Source: Reticulitermes speratus (Eukaryota > Arthropoda > Insecta > Blattodea > Rhinotermitidae). Taken from it: 64,000 bases of DNA. Location: assembly GCA_021186555.1 (NCBI GenBank), contig JAJKFL010000013.1, positions 42,546,644-42,610,643 on the forward strand. The letters are read 5' to 3'. Under the pieces are notes generated by a model. The model was not told the origin of the DNA. It saw only the letters and a program-made list of their open reading frames with translations, and did not search any database. Each line of letters begins with the position of its first letter. Within the stretch, counting starts at the first letter, position 1. This document shows, piece by piece, positions 1 to 10,939 of the stretch. The position numbers and the translations under genes are program-made.

Positions 1-530
1 TAGCATCCCAGTTTCCTTGTCTGTGTGTACCAGCAACTTTTTACTAGGGATAAAGTAGCCATGGGTCTGAAGTTGGGTCACTCACCTTAGTGTAGTGTCA
101 GTGTTAATAAGGCAAGGGGCTACATTTCCTCTCATCCATATGCCTTCATGGTATGCAAAGGGACATACTTCTTTTTGTTTTAGTTGTACTAGGACAGTTG
201 TGGTGGAATTCCCATTCTTTCTCTTAATTTTTAAGTGAAATTCTGTTTATGTTTTGTAGGGAAACTTGTATGGCTCTTTCAACTTAACCAACTTGCATTA
301 TGTTTTTCTGGTTTGTGGGCACTTAATTTGGATGTAGATTTTGGAGGACGTGATACTTCCGTCCTTAGGGTCAGTGTCAAAGGCCTGGACAGCTTGTTTG
401 CACTAAAAGGTCGGTATACACTTAGAAGGCTGCTGTCGTGTTCAGATGACCACAGTCGGATGACTGACATCATGGGGAGGGAATGTTATCAAGAAACTTG
501 CGTTTCCACTGGAGCAGACACAGCCATATA
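1..530 (+). other. Intron sequence, no feature
   Basis: T/G-rich intron DNA upstream of the Tigger insertion. An open stretch from 235 runs into the transposon end and shows no splice context or known domain. Confidence 0.6.
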
Positions 531-2726
531 CAGTGAAACCTCTATCCATTGTTCCCGTTACCGTCGTTGGCCCTCATGTATCGTCTGCCTTATTTGGTCC
601 CGAAATTAGCCCCATTAAATAACACTATTTTTTCCCGCCTCCATTGTTCTTCGAACTGTCGTTTTCCCCACCAATAGTTGAAAAATCACGGTCCTGACGC
701 AACATTTTCCCGCACTGATAGTTTTTTTTTTTTTTAAATTTGAAGCGATGGTTTAGTGCGCTGTGAGTGCATTGCTTTCTTAGTGACACCTGGATTGGCT
801 CCATCAAAAAGTATGGAGTGCATTCTGTACTCTTTGCTCTCCATCCTTTTCTTTGGACTAGATGAAGACTTGGCAACTCTGTTGTGGAGCTTTACTTCAT
901 TGCAAGTGGTTCTGTGCGTTCTGGTGTGCTTCATAGTTTCATATGTTACCCTGGTTTAATCATTTCCATCCTTTATTATCCTTTTCCTATAATATTTTAT
1001 TTCTGTTATTAATTCATTCCTGTTTTTATTACTTCATTATATTTTATTCCTGCTATTTATTTTGAAATCCGTGGACCATGTCCCAACCTAAAAAGCAAGT
1101 GAGAACTCTGCACGAGCGATTGAAAATAGTAGAAGAGGTGGAGAAGAATCCTGGAGAGAAACGTGTCGACATTGCCAAACGCCTTGGGCACACTAAACTG
1201 CATATTCGCAAAGAAGGACGAAATCTGAGAGCAGGCAGAAAAATGTGGTAACGCCAGTAAGAAGAGGAAAATAGGTAGGGAGTCGACATTCGCCGAGTTG
1301 GAAAGAGTACTCTTCTCGTGGTACCAGCAGGCAAGGGCGTCGAATATCCCAATTGATGGAACCATTCTTCGTGGAAAGGCGAAGATGATTGCAGCGCAGC
1401 TGAATATAGAAAATTTCACTGCATCCAACGGCTGGATAGCGAGGTTTAAGGACCGGCGTGGCCTAGTATACAAGAAGTTAGTCGGAGAAAGTGCGGCAGT
1501 GGACAGCGAAAGCACGGAAGCGTGGCTGGAAAGACTGCCATCTTTGTTGGAGGGCAACGAACAACGTGATATTTACAACGCGGATGAGACGGGGCTCTTC
1601 TAGAACGTGCTTGCTGATAGAACCTTGGTTCTCAAAGGAGAGTCTTGTCATGGAGGGAAAAACTGTAAAGACAGACTTACTGTTTTACTTTGTGTTAACA
1701 GTGATGGAACTGACAAACAAGTGCAGATTGTTATCGGAAAATCTCCGAAACCGCGAGGTTTCAAGAATGTAAAAAAATTACCCACCAAGTACCACGCGAG
1801 CAATAAAGCGTGGATGACCACAGAAATTTTTTCTTCATTTCTGCGTTCATTAGACGCAAGTATGGGTGCACAAAACAGGAACATTCTCCTCTTTGTGGAC
1901 AATTGTGCCGCACATCCAAAGGATACATCGTTTCTAAGAAATGTAAAAGTCATACGGTACCCGGCAAATTGTACAAGTGTGCTCCAGCCCCTTGATTTAG
2001 GGGTGATAAAGTGTTATAAGCAGCTTTATAGAAAACGCCTCGTGCAAACAGCTGTTTGCTTAATGGATGCAGGCAAAGATACGAAAAAGAAGATAAACGT
2101 GTTGGAAGCTTTGCACTACACTGTGGCAGCCTTGCAAGAAGTAACCCAGCAGACAATCGAAAATTGTTTTCGGAAAGCTGGTTACGTGCAGGGACAATCT
2201 TCAGGCGATAGTGACGTCGTATTGACCAACGATGAGACGATTTCCGCCAAGACTGGGAAAAGTTCAGTGGCATGAACAAAGATAAATTCGAGGACTACGT
2301 CTCTGTGGACAGTCACGTGGCAACCAGTGGTGTAGAAACAGTGCAGGAGCTGTGCGTGAGCCTCGTGGCGTCCGGGAGTGTGGAGCGGGAAGAAGGAGAA
2401 GAAGAAGCTGGCGAACCCGAAGTTGTGCCGAGCTTTGCTGAGACACATGAAGCACTGATGAAAGTAAGATCTTTCTTTTATGTGCACAGCACGAGTGACA
2501 GTGATCGTGAAAGTGTTCTAGGCCTTGAAAAATCGTACTTTGAATTGAGGAGGAGTAAAGTTTGGTCAAAACAAACGTCAATGAAAGATTTTCTCAGCAA
2601 GAAGTAATAATTATCATTAAATTGTTCTAATCTATAATTTTTAATGGTTTCCCGGTACTATCATTTCCCGTATGTATCGTTCAAATTTTCCGGTCCCCTG
2701 GAAAACGATGGATAGATATTTCACTG
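531..2726 (+). mobile_element. Tigger/pogo DNA transposon, full length, decayed
   Basis: The ends are inverted repeats: left cagtgaaacctctatcc, right reading gatagatatttcactg, with further matching blocks inside (CGTTTTCC and CCCG-rich). A TA dinucleotide flanks both sides (529-530 and 2727-2728), the target duplication of the Tc1/mariner superfamily. The 2.2-kb body carries a broken pogo/Tigger transposase in the same direction as the host gene. The element lies in the intron before the RRM3 exon. Several frame breaks show it is inactive. Confidence 0.88.
1078..2607 (+). pseudogene. Tigger/pogo-type transposase (CENP-B-like), broken
   Basis: The start ATG at 1078 opens a basic CENPB_N-type helix-turn-helix (LHERLKIVEEVEKNPGEKR, then DIAKRLG). 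The second, Tc5-type DNA-binding part includes ASNGWIARFKDRRGL. The DDE_1 catalytic domain shows YNADETGLF (first Asp, about 1580), LLFVDNCAAH (second, about 1897) and LQPLDLGVI (third, about 1995), with 31 residues between the last two. Breaks are a frame disruption near 1180-1255, a TAG after ADETGLF at 1601-1603, and a 1-nt loss near 2235 compared with the second copy at 28560. The C-terminus ends FLSKK at 2607. It is a clear family member that cannot make a functional product. Confidence 0.9.
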
Positions 2727-2779
2727 TATATCAGTGCACTGTATATCAGCTGAGGCTGTACAAGAATATGGCATAATTT

Positions 2780-3130
2780 GCATGTTTTTTGGCGATGACT
2801 TTAGTCAACCTTCTGGTTTTTCAGCATTACATTGCACATTGTAGTATACATTTGGCTCGAAAGGGTGAAACCTGTAGTGAGATACAAGGAACTGTGCCTC
2901 AGAGCTTTGCAAACACCAGTTACTGTATCAGATCACTCCAGATGATAGGCAAAAGTAGTATGAATTTGCAAGGTTAATATGTGAAAGGCTGGCAGTAGAT
3001 GACCAGTTTTTGGGGAAAGTTGTATTTAGTGATGAAACAGGTTTTTACGTTTGCCGAAAAGGGAATGTTTACATTTACTGAATATGGGGTTTGGAATTGC
3101 TAAGTGTGAGTGCAAGAGCCCAAGAATTGT
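2780..3130 (+). pseudogene. Relic of a Tc1/mariner-like transposase
   Basis: Across frame breaks the plus strand reads LAVDDQFLGKVVFSDETGFYV, then CRKGNVYIY, a stop, then IWG. This matches the first-Asp region of DDE_3 transposases (FSDEATFHLSGKVNRHNVRIWG). Only a fragment remains, with several stops, lying directly after the Tigger element. It is an old insertion, and its ends were not found. Confidence 0.5.
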
Positions 3131-3396
3131 GTGGTGTGGTCTAGTTAGTAAAATGATTGGTTGCTAGATATGTAGATGCAGCTTGCAGTACTGCCCGTAT
3201 TGATGACCACTCAGCTCTCATGTTTTGATTGATGCTCCTTGCCCTTTTTGCCAGCATTGCTTGATGCTCTCCGCAGTTTTGCCAACATTGCTCAAGTATG
3301 CCGAGCATTATATGATTCACTTGCTGAACATCGTTCATTGTAAGTTTGGAAGTGGAGGAAAATGGTGTAACTGCTTTGTGTATGTGCAACAGTTAA

Positions 3397-3510
3397 CCTT
3401 TAGCAGACGAATGTGACATCCCGTGACACATTCTTTTCATCCAAGTGGGAAAACAGTATCCTACAGTGGGCATTTAAATTGAACAGTGCTGTGCCTGCGA
3501 CAGCTAAAGG
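3397..3510. mobile_element. piggyBac-like MITE, 114 bp
   Basis: TTAA flanks both sides (3393-3396 and 3511-3514). The ends are inverted: CCTTTAGCAGACG on the left and CCTTTAGCTGTCGC on the right strand. The TTAACCTTTA start is shared with the 2.8-kb piggyBac at 5764. It has no coding capacity and was probably moved by a related transposase. Confidence 0.7.
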
Positions 3511-4052
3511 TTAATGTATAATTAATGTGTAAAACTTATTTTATTTTTGTGCACTCAGTGTATGTTTATTTTTGTCCATTTTATAGAACGCACGCGTGAG
3601 CATCTGCCTAGATAGTGATGTACTCTGATATCAGGAACTCTCATGATATTTGTGTGGTTTTTGCATCAAGCAGTTGTAGAGAATTTCGAATATTTTGATC
3701 TCCATATTATACATTGATCGACATTCCCTTTGCTGCTAATCTGATAGCAAGATATGTGGGTTTTGCATGTGATCTTGTTTGTGGCTTTTAGTGTTAGTGG
3801 TCTAGTTGTTACTACATATTTCCATGTATGTGTTATTGACAGGAGTACACATTCAAGTTCTGATTTTTCATGTTCGTATCTCATCCTTCTAATTTTTAGG
3901 CATAGGTTGCATTACTTCAGTTATGGTATAATTTTCTGGGGTTCATCTTCATCAATGAGAAATGTTTTCATAATTCAAAAGAGAGAAATTAGGATTATGC
4001 TGAGGCTGGGTCCAAGGAGTTCTTGTAGAGAAGGTTTCAAAAAATTGATATA

Positions 4053-4759
4053 CCGTATATTCTCGAATCTAATCCGCACCCGAATCTAATCCGCACCCAG
4101 TTTTTGGCGACTTCTTAAACGAAAAAAAGTTAGTTCGCGATTCTAATCCGCACCTTTCCTTCAACCACCCCTTGCCCACGGGGCGACTGATTGAATAATA
4201 TTGGATGTTACCAATGCGTTAACCTTTAGCGGCCGGACTTATTTCTCAGCTTTGCCCTTTAAATCGAGATAAGTGGCCTACTTTACGGCACAAGCCCTGT
4301 GTGATCGGGTCTGCGGTCCCCGCGTTGGCCGTTTAAACTTTTGCGCTATCGTTAGAAAAACTTTAATATTATTTTATCTGGAAGAGATAAAATGGTGGAA
4401 TTACTTCCATTTTGTAGAAAATGGAACACGCTTTTAGCAGAGCACTTTAGAAATTCAGCATGTATCCTTACTGCCTAAATAAACAAAATGCAATTTCATA
4501 TTCTTGTGAATTTGAATTTTATGTCGTCATTTTTGTGTAAATAATATAATAAAATAATAGATTATTGTATTGTATTGTTCTTACGTTGTTTATTAATTAC
4601 GTTAATTACTTTATTGTTATATTGTACAGCAGCTCAATCATTTTTCCAAAATCCAGCTCTAGACGGCGAATCTAATCCTCACGCGAATCTAATCCGCATC
4701 TAATTTTTTAGCCCTCTAAAACTGTAAAAAAGGTGCGGATTAGATTCGAGAATATACGG
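4053..4759. mobile_element. TA-flanked inverted-repeat DNA element with repeated subterminal motif
   Basis: The two ends are inverted copies of ccgtatattctcgaatctaa followed by tccgcacc, with TA on each flank (4051-4052, 4760-4761). The motif gaatctaatccgcacc occurs three times near the left end (about 4065, 4082, 4139 with changes) and three times near the right end (about 4669, 4686, 4733). This is an array such as a transposase might bind. The interior (about 600 bp) has no ORF. A TTAACCTTTAGCGGCCGG stretch at 4219 resembles a piggyBac end and may be a nested remnant. Superfamily not assigned. Confidence 0.75.
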
Positions 4760-5492
4760 TACTTACAGTTTCTTGTTTATATATCTATGTTTTGATGTTA
4801 TTTGTAGTTAAAAGTCCTAAAATCTATAAAACCAACACCTCAGTTCATGGCAGGAATACTAGGCAACAAAATAAACTGCATGTACCTTCTGTGAGATCTT
4901 CCACAATACAGATAGGTGTATATTATTTATCTGTTAAAATATTTAATCATCATCCGCAAAATATTTCAAAACTTCATAACAATATACATATTTTTAAGAC
5001 TGTGTTAAGCAGTTATCTTGTTCAGAATGCTTTTATACTATTGATGAATTTCTTTGTAAAGATTGTAATAGTTAACCAGCAACAAATTGTTCAACTGCTG
5101 TTGCACTCCTTTTGTAGTTCATTATTATTAGCAACATATATGTGTATTCTGTGAAATGTTTTTTGAAATTTTGAAATGTTGACTTATTATTTATTGTAAT
5201 CCATATATTTACTTTGTCTTAGTGAGTGGGTATGAATTCTCTTGTTATATACAGTGTTTTACTAATTTTATGTAACTTTATATCTCATTTGTATCTCATT
5301 GTTTTGACTTGATTGCATATTTCAATCTACACTGTTCTTGACTAATTCCATATCCAATCCTACTAACGTGGATATTGGATCGGTGAATGTGTGTGTATAT
5401 GTATGTATGTGCCAGTTTTCCATACCCTGGAGGAATATGATTGACAGGGTGGGTGAAATGTTTGTTCAGCATGTTAATTTCTCTCTCTCTAG

Positions 5493-5642
5493 GTGAAAGT
5501 GCTGTATGTAAGGAATCTGACCCAAGACTGTTCAGAAGAAAAGTTAAAAGAGTCATTTGAGGCTTTTGGAAAAGTAGAGAGGGTTAAGAAGATCAAGGAC
5601 TACGCCTTCATTCACTTCGAAGATAGAGACAATGCAATGACG
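5493..5642 (+). CDS. Syp: Syp exon encoding most of RRM3
   Basis: The exon follows a polypyrimidine tract and AG (5491-5492) and ends before GTGTGT (5643). It encodes 50 residues in phase 0. Both RNA-binding signatures of an RRM are visible: RNP2 as VLYVRNL near residues 3-9 and RNP1 as KDYAFIHF near residues 36-43, with the acidic EDRDNAM stretch after it, as in RRM3 of SYNCRIP and hnRNP R. The first codon is GTG (Val) and is an internal codon, not a start. The phase-0 junction joins directly to the AMSELNGKE of the next exon. A read-through of the donor would add about 12 residues before a stop. Confidence 0.93.
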
Positions 5643-5763
5643 GTGTGTATACTGTGTTGCACATGTTTTGGAAGGGGATGACTGACTGAAGTTATTAGGA
5701 ATTGATGCCAGGGATGTTTTTCAGTGAAGTGTGATTTCTGTTACAACTTGAACAGATCATTAA

Positions 5764-8542
5764 CCTTTTAACGCCGGATTTAAATGCCCCCGCGCAACAG
5801 CGCCCTGCCGAGGTTTTTAAATATGTATTTCAATTCTTAACGCTTACTCTTTGAAAAAAAATCATATCTCATACACTTTTGCATCAAATTTCAGGAAATA
5901 AAATTTCGCAGTGTGTTTATGAATTGATTAATTCGGGAAAAAATGTTCACTTATTTTTATAATAAATTTAGGCCTTTGAATTGCATGCATTCTATAAAAT
6001 CGAGTGTAAATATTTTATTACTCACATATTTCTGGCTGCTGCAGGCGATCCGTGGCACCTTGGATCACTATTCTATCACAATAGATAATTTTGGTGGTTT
6101 ACAAGTTCACTTTTGTGTGAAAGTCCGCGAAACAAGGCACCACGCACAGGCCGACATTACATTTGGCGCACTTATATATGGTTTCCTTTCTAACGCCACG
6201 CGCTGAGCAAACACGGCAGCGTACTTTGTTGGATTTTGCTGGCCAATGTTGGTGATGGCGGCTGCCTAGTCTCATAACGTTTGTTGCAGCCGCACTTGGC
6301 CTTCCAACCAAACTGGGGGTGGGGCGATCTTGGCTTCTTCCAGCTTTTCAATCAAATTCCTCACCAGGAGAAGTCTGAAATCTCTGTGGGTATATTTAGC
6401 CCCACATGAAGATAACAGAATCCAACTGTTGAGTACTGTTAGATCCAGAAGGTGGAAAAACAGTTTCATGGTCCACTTGAAATTACGTCGACTCATCGAA
6501 TAGCTGTTGGCCATACGATCAGAATTGTCGACGTAACCCATGTGCCGGTTATACCGTTCCACTATGTGAGGCTTCACAGGGCGGTTGTTGTCGTCACAAA
6601 AATTTCCTTCTGCCGGTGGCGGGTCCATGTTAGTCAGCATGTAAACGTCTCGTCTGTCCTTCCAAACTAACGCTGTCAAATTTCCCCTGGTCCTCACTCT
6701 TACGTCGCCCCTTTTCAGTTTCAGTTTTTTCGGTCCAAGGTCAGGGGGCATGTCTTTTCTGTTCGGTCGTACTGTCCCGCATGAATTTATTTTACGTCTC
6801 TCTAAGTCGTCAAAAAGTCTCGGTGACGAAAAAAAATTGTCCATAAATAGTTTGTGTCCCAAGCCTTCAACTCTGCGAGTCAAATGTCTAACAGTTGCGT
6901 GTGTTGCAGTCATGTCATCAGTGGCGGAGCGTGAGTCTTTACCCAAGTACACTCTCATGTCATATGTATACCCCGATTCGTCACACAGTTTGTAAATTTT
7001 GATGCCGAAACGTTTCCTTTTCGTAGGAATATACTGCTTGAAGATGACCCTGCCCTTGAATTTTACAATTACCTCATCCACTGCCAAATGTTCGGAAGGG
7101 TTATAGAATTTAGCATAGGCCTGGTTCAATGTGTCAAACACGGTCCTTAGTTTCCAAAGTCGGTCATATCCCTCACCTTGGTCGGGTCTTTGTGAATTGT
7201 CTGCAAAATGCAAAAATCGCAGTATGTGTAAAAATCTGTCTCGTGTCATGGTTTCACCGTAAAACGGAGTTTGAAACTGTCTAAGTCTAGACCAGTAGTC
7301 ATGTAGTGTGTCTTTGAAGTCGTGTCCCATCTGCAGAGCTAAGGCAATGAAAGTCATCATGTCCGGCAACGTAATGTCAGGCAGTCGGCGGCTAGGTCCG
7401 GCTTGTCTGTCCAAGTCTTGCTGGTAGTATAAGTTTGTCTGTTCCACCAGCAGCTGAAAAATTTGTGTGAAAAACAGCATCAACACAGAGAGTGGAGAGC
7501 TGTCTTTGTTGATGTGTGGAGCCTCACAGTTTTTCACACCTTTTGCTGGACCGACAAAAGGATGGATTTTGGTGTTCCTTCCTTGAGGCGGTCCCCAGGT
7601 TGGTAATTCTCCACCACTTGTTGCAGCCTGTGGCTCGTCTTCTTGTGCTGAGGCTTGTAGTTGTTCGTATTCTTCTTCTGTATCAAAAAATTCATGTTCC
7701 ACATCACTAGCCTCAGTACCTGTTTCTGAGTCCGTGTCTGCAACCAGAAATTCATTGATGGCTTGCTCATCTAGTTTCACTTTCTTGGTAGCCATTGCAG
7801 GACGACTATCACACTGCTCTTCTTCACAAAGACTGTTGTGTGTTACTGGGTACAGCTGTAGAAATCTAATGCCACGAATATATTGGATACTTGTATGGTG
7901 ACAGCAAAACAGATCTAAAGCCACAATGTCAATGCTGGGTAAACATCCAGCTATTCAAGGTGCCCACGACGTTTTTATTATATTTGACGTCTGTGTGTTG
8001 CACATTACTGCCCCACAACGCCTCAAGAGTGCCCCAGAACTACAAGAGACTCGTCTGTGAGCCCCCTGTAGCTGTAAACATGGATTTTCGCGGATATCTC
8101 CAGTTTTGTGTAATAATTTCATCTGAAAATTTCGCGTTACAGTACGCCACTGACAACCTCTCAGGTCGTCAATCAGTACTCGTATCATAGTCCACTCTTA
8201 TAATTCTAGCTACACTACACTCCAGTTCCAGACATAAACAAAAGCATGCTGTGTTTTGAAACGTTCTTAGTCACGCCAGAGAATTACGCAGTTGAAATGT
8301 GTTGACATCTAAAACGGGCTTCTGGAGGGGTTAGAGGGATGGAGGGGGAGTAATTCTCACTCCACAAGGAAGCCCTGACATTCACCAGACATAACCCAGT
8401 ATAAATCTTTCGCAGTACCTGCGATAGGGGTGAAAAAAATGCTTCCAAATTCGACACACTGTTAGCGACGACTATAGGCGACGTTCGGCTTCGTGGCACA
8501 TTTAAAGGGCGTCGCCTATAGGCGACGTTCGGCAGCTAAGGG
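5764..8542 (-). mobile_element. Near-intact piggyBac transposon
   Basis: TTAA duplications lie at 5760-5763 and 8543-8546. The left end reads CCTTTTAACGCCGGAT and the right end, on the other strand, CCCTTAGCTGCCGAACG. The right subterminal region holds two copies of tataggcgacgttcggc (about 8471 and 8516), one within a GTCGCCTATAGGCGAC palindrome. The transposase is on the minus strand and has one frame break. At 2.78 kb it is the size of an autonomous piggyBac. It lies antisense in the intron after the RRM3 exon. Confidence 0.9.
6099..7795 (-). pseudogene. piggyBac transposase, one frameshift
   Basis: I place the start at 7795 (MATKKVKLDEQAINEF, context CTGCAATGG), as it opens the acidic N-terminus typical of the family; an in-frame Met at 7924 adds 43 residues of unlikely protein. 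The catalytic triad is present as LAVDEVIVKFKGR (D240), KLFMDNFFSS (D319) and GYVDNSDRM (D423), with WTMKLFFHLLDL after it. The first frame ends at 6272, but the family's C-terminal cysteine-rich domain continues in the next frame to 6099, with CRVC, CAKC and four further Cys/His. One C added to the CCCCC run (6315-6319) joins the frames to give about 560 residues, close to the usual 590. Labelled pseudogene only because of that break. Confidence 0.9.
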
Positions 8543-8546
8543 TTAA

Positions 8547-10668
8547 GTACCAGATTAGATGTTTACATTTCAGAGAATGTGTGTGCATTTTCTTCTAACT
8601 GCATTACCCTGCTTTGACAAATTGTAGACTACAGTCCTGAAAAGGAAAAGTGGTATTATGAGATAGTGTGTATGTATATATGTGTGTGCATTTGTGTGCA
8701 GTCTACTGTTTTAAGCATTCAGAGATGAACATATGTCAGTGGCATTCCCAAGTGCTTTACTTGATATTGTGTGTATGTGGCCTTGTGATCAACTCTGCTA
8801 CCCCACTTGGGGCAGAAACAGTGTTTGGGATTAGATGTTGGGTAAATATGCAAGGTTGTGTTTGTGTAGAATATGAATTAACATCATGATCTGCAAAAAT
8901 TGCTTTGGAATTTGGTATGAAAATAATTACTAATGATCCATAGGAGCTAGGTATGTAAAATTTGGTATGGTGACAAGTACGTATGGTGGTTACAGGATCC
9001 AAACCAAAGTAATGTAGCTGATGTGAACAATGTAAAATGTCAAGCTTGTAGACATTTCAGGAACAAAAAGAGGGAATTATGTAGCATGTCTTAAAAACAC
9101 AGTAGAGTTTCTTGTTGCATAAATATATAAAATGAATGTCTGCTGGTGTTTTCCTACATGTGTTTGGGAAGGTGAAAACAGGTCTTTTAAAAGTTTATGT
9201 GCAAACACTTCACACTTTGAACATATGATTTAATATGTGCAAATACAAGTGTGACGTGGGTAGGAACAGCCTGACATAAGCTTGGGGAGTCAGTGGCCTT
9301 TATAATTCAGGCCTGTTCTGGGACAAAATTGAAATGTGTGAGGGAACTGCGACATTTTCCACTATTTGAGAAGAATGGTATATTCGGCATTGAAAACGGG
9401 TACGTAGTTTTAGCTTTCGGTCCAATAGACATGATGCACTTTGTGATGTGTGAAAGTGTAGCTTGTATATGTGAGGCCTGACAAAAAAGAACCAATCAAT
9501 TGCCTAGCTTATACAAAAACATGTCTGATTAAATAGTTCTTTGTGGTTTGCCTGGCTATGATAAGTTTACATGTTCAGATTGTTTCGAAGGTGGTGGTAG
9601 TGAACCATTTTATCTAATACTTTGTACTGTGTCCGTGTGCTCCATGTCATCAATGTGCATCTTCTTCAACAACCTTTGAAGTTTTGGAAAGAGGAAAAAG
9701 TCGTAACAAGTGGTATCTGATGATATTGCCTTACTTGTTGCACGCTGAATGAGGAACAGAGTTATGATGTATACGCTTGTGCTGCAGCTGTAGTTTTCTG
9801 TGATGCCCGTTTTCTCATGAATGCCTTGGAACATGTTTCTAGAAGTATTCGTTGATAGTTTGCTGTGCTGGAAAATTCTGTGTTACATTGTGCCTAAAAC
9901 AGTTAGCATTGCCTACACTTTGGCACTTGACGTTACCTTTTTAGTTGGGTAGACTTGTCCAATGGAGGCTTTGTGTTTTCGTTTTGAGGTCATCCTGGAA
10001 TACCCATGTCCCCTTACCATCGGTGATAATGTTGTTTAGAAAGTCAAGTTCCATTCCAAATTGTTAAAGCAGGTCAGTACAGAGTTTGTGGCTTTCTTTT
10101 GGTTATGCATCTTCTTTGCGCGCTATCGTGTATGCCTTTCTTACATAAAAAGTGCCAGCAGATTTGTTAGGAATTGATTCCTTATTCATGTTTAGCAACT
10201 AATTGTTGAGTGGGGATCACTGCACCATATTTTGGTGTGTGTGGCTTTACATTGGCTGTGTTTCAGATTGTCATGCATGTCTTTCAGACCCCACAACTCC
10301 TAATGCCATTCAAATATACAAGCATAAGAGGTTCTGTCACCATGAACATTTGTTTCTAGTTTTGTTGGATTTAGCTAAAAATTTTGCTGTGCCTCCCATT
10401 GTCCACCTAGGGATATAAAGCACCTGTTACATCAGAAGTAATAACAAATGCCATTTACCTGATTCAAGTGGTGAAGTGCTTTTGGAGCCAAGAAGTACCA
10501 TGCTAAACATCTGCTTGTTTGTGGAGGGTCTATTGGGGTCTACTGCATAAGCTAAACTTCCAGTCTGATTAAATTTTTGTCACACCATGTATACCCCAGG
10601 CAGGATTGATTACATTGTTGGTGTACAAATCTGTAAATATAAGAATTTGTTTTATGCATCTGCCATAG
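8547..10668 (+). other. Intron sequence with a mariner relic, otherwise featureless
   Basis: T/G-rich intron between the piggyBac and the second Syp exon. Apart from the minus-strand relic at about 9600-10110 I see no supported element. Confidence 0.5.
9600..10110 (-). pseudogene. Relic of a mariner transposase
   Basis: Read on the minus strand with frame changes, the order of motifs is that of mariner: ITDGKGTWVFQDDLKTKTQS (first-Asp block, near 10030), QQTINEYF (near 9870), and at the end DFFLFPKLQRLLKKMHIDD (9640-9700), matching CDFFLFPKLKKHLKG. Many stops, so long inactive. Confidence 0.6.
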
Positions 10669-10939
10669 GCTATGAGTGAACTGAATGGGAAAGAGATGGG
10701 CGGTTCTGCAATTGAAGTTTCACTTGCAAAACCACCTTCTGACAAGAAAAAGAAAGAGGAAATACTTCGTGCCAGAGAAAGGAGGATGATGCAGATGATG
10801 CAAGTTAGAGGTGGCTGCTCACCGTCCCACCCAAGCATGTTGCCAAGCTCAATGCCCATGAGAGGTCCTGGGGGACCAGGTCCCAGAGGTGCGAGTGGGG
10901 GTGGATCTATGCGAGGACCTATGGGTCGTGGAGACTATG
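10669..10939 (+). CDS. Syp: Syp exon: end of RRM3 and basic linker
   Basis: Bounded by AG at 10667-10668 and GTAAGT at 10940. It opens in phase 0 with AMSELNGKEMGG, the last helix of RRM3 (AMEEMNGK in vertebrates), then IEVSLAKPP, the final beta strand plus the conserved AKPP. A Lys/Glu/Arg-rich stretch (DKKKKEEILRARERRMM) and a Met/Pro/Gly/Arg-rich segment follow. Length is 271 nt, so it leaves phase 1, matching the next exon exactly. The GPGGPGPRG tract probably starts the arginine-glycine part of the protein. Reading through the donor would give a short alternative tail stopping near 11031; no evidence shows that it is used. Confidence 0.93.
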
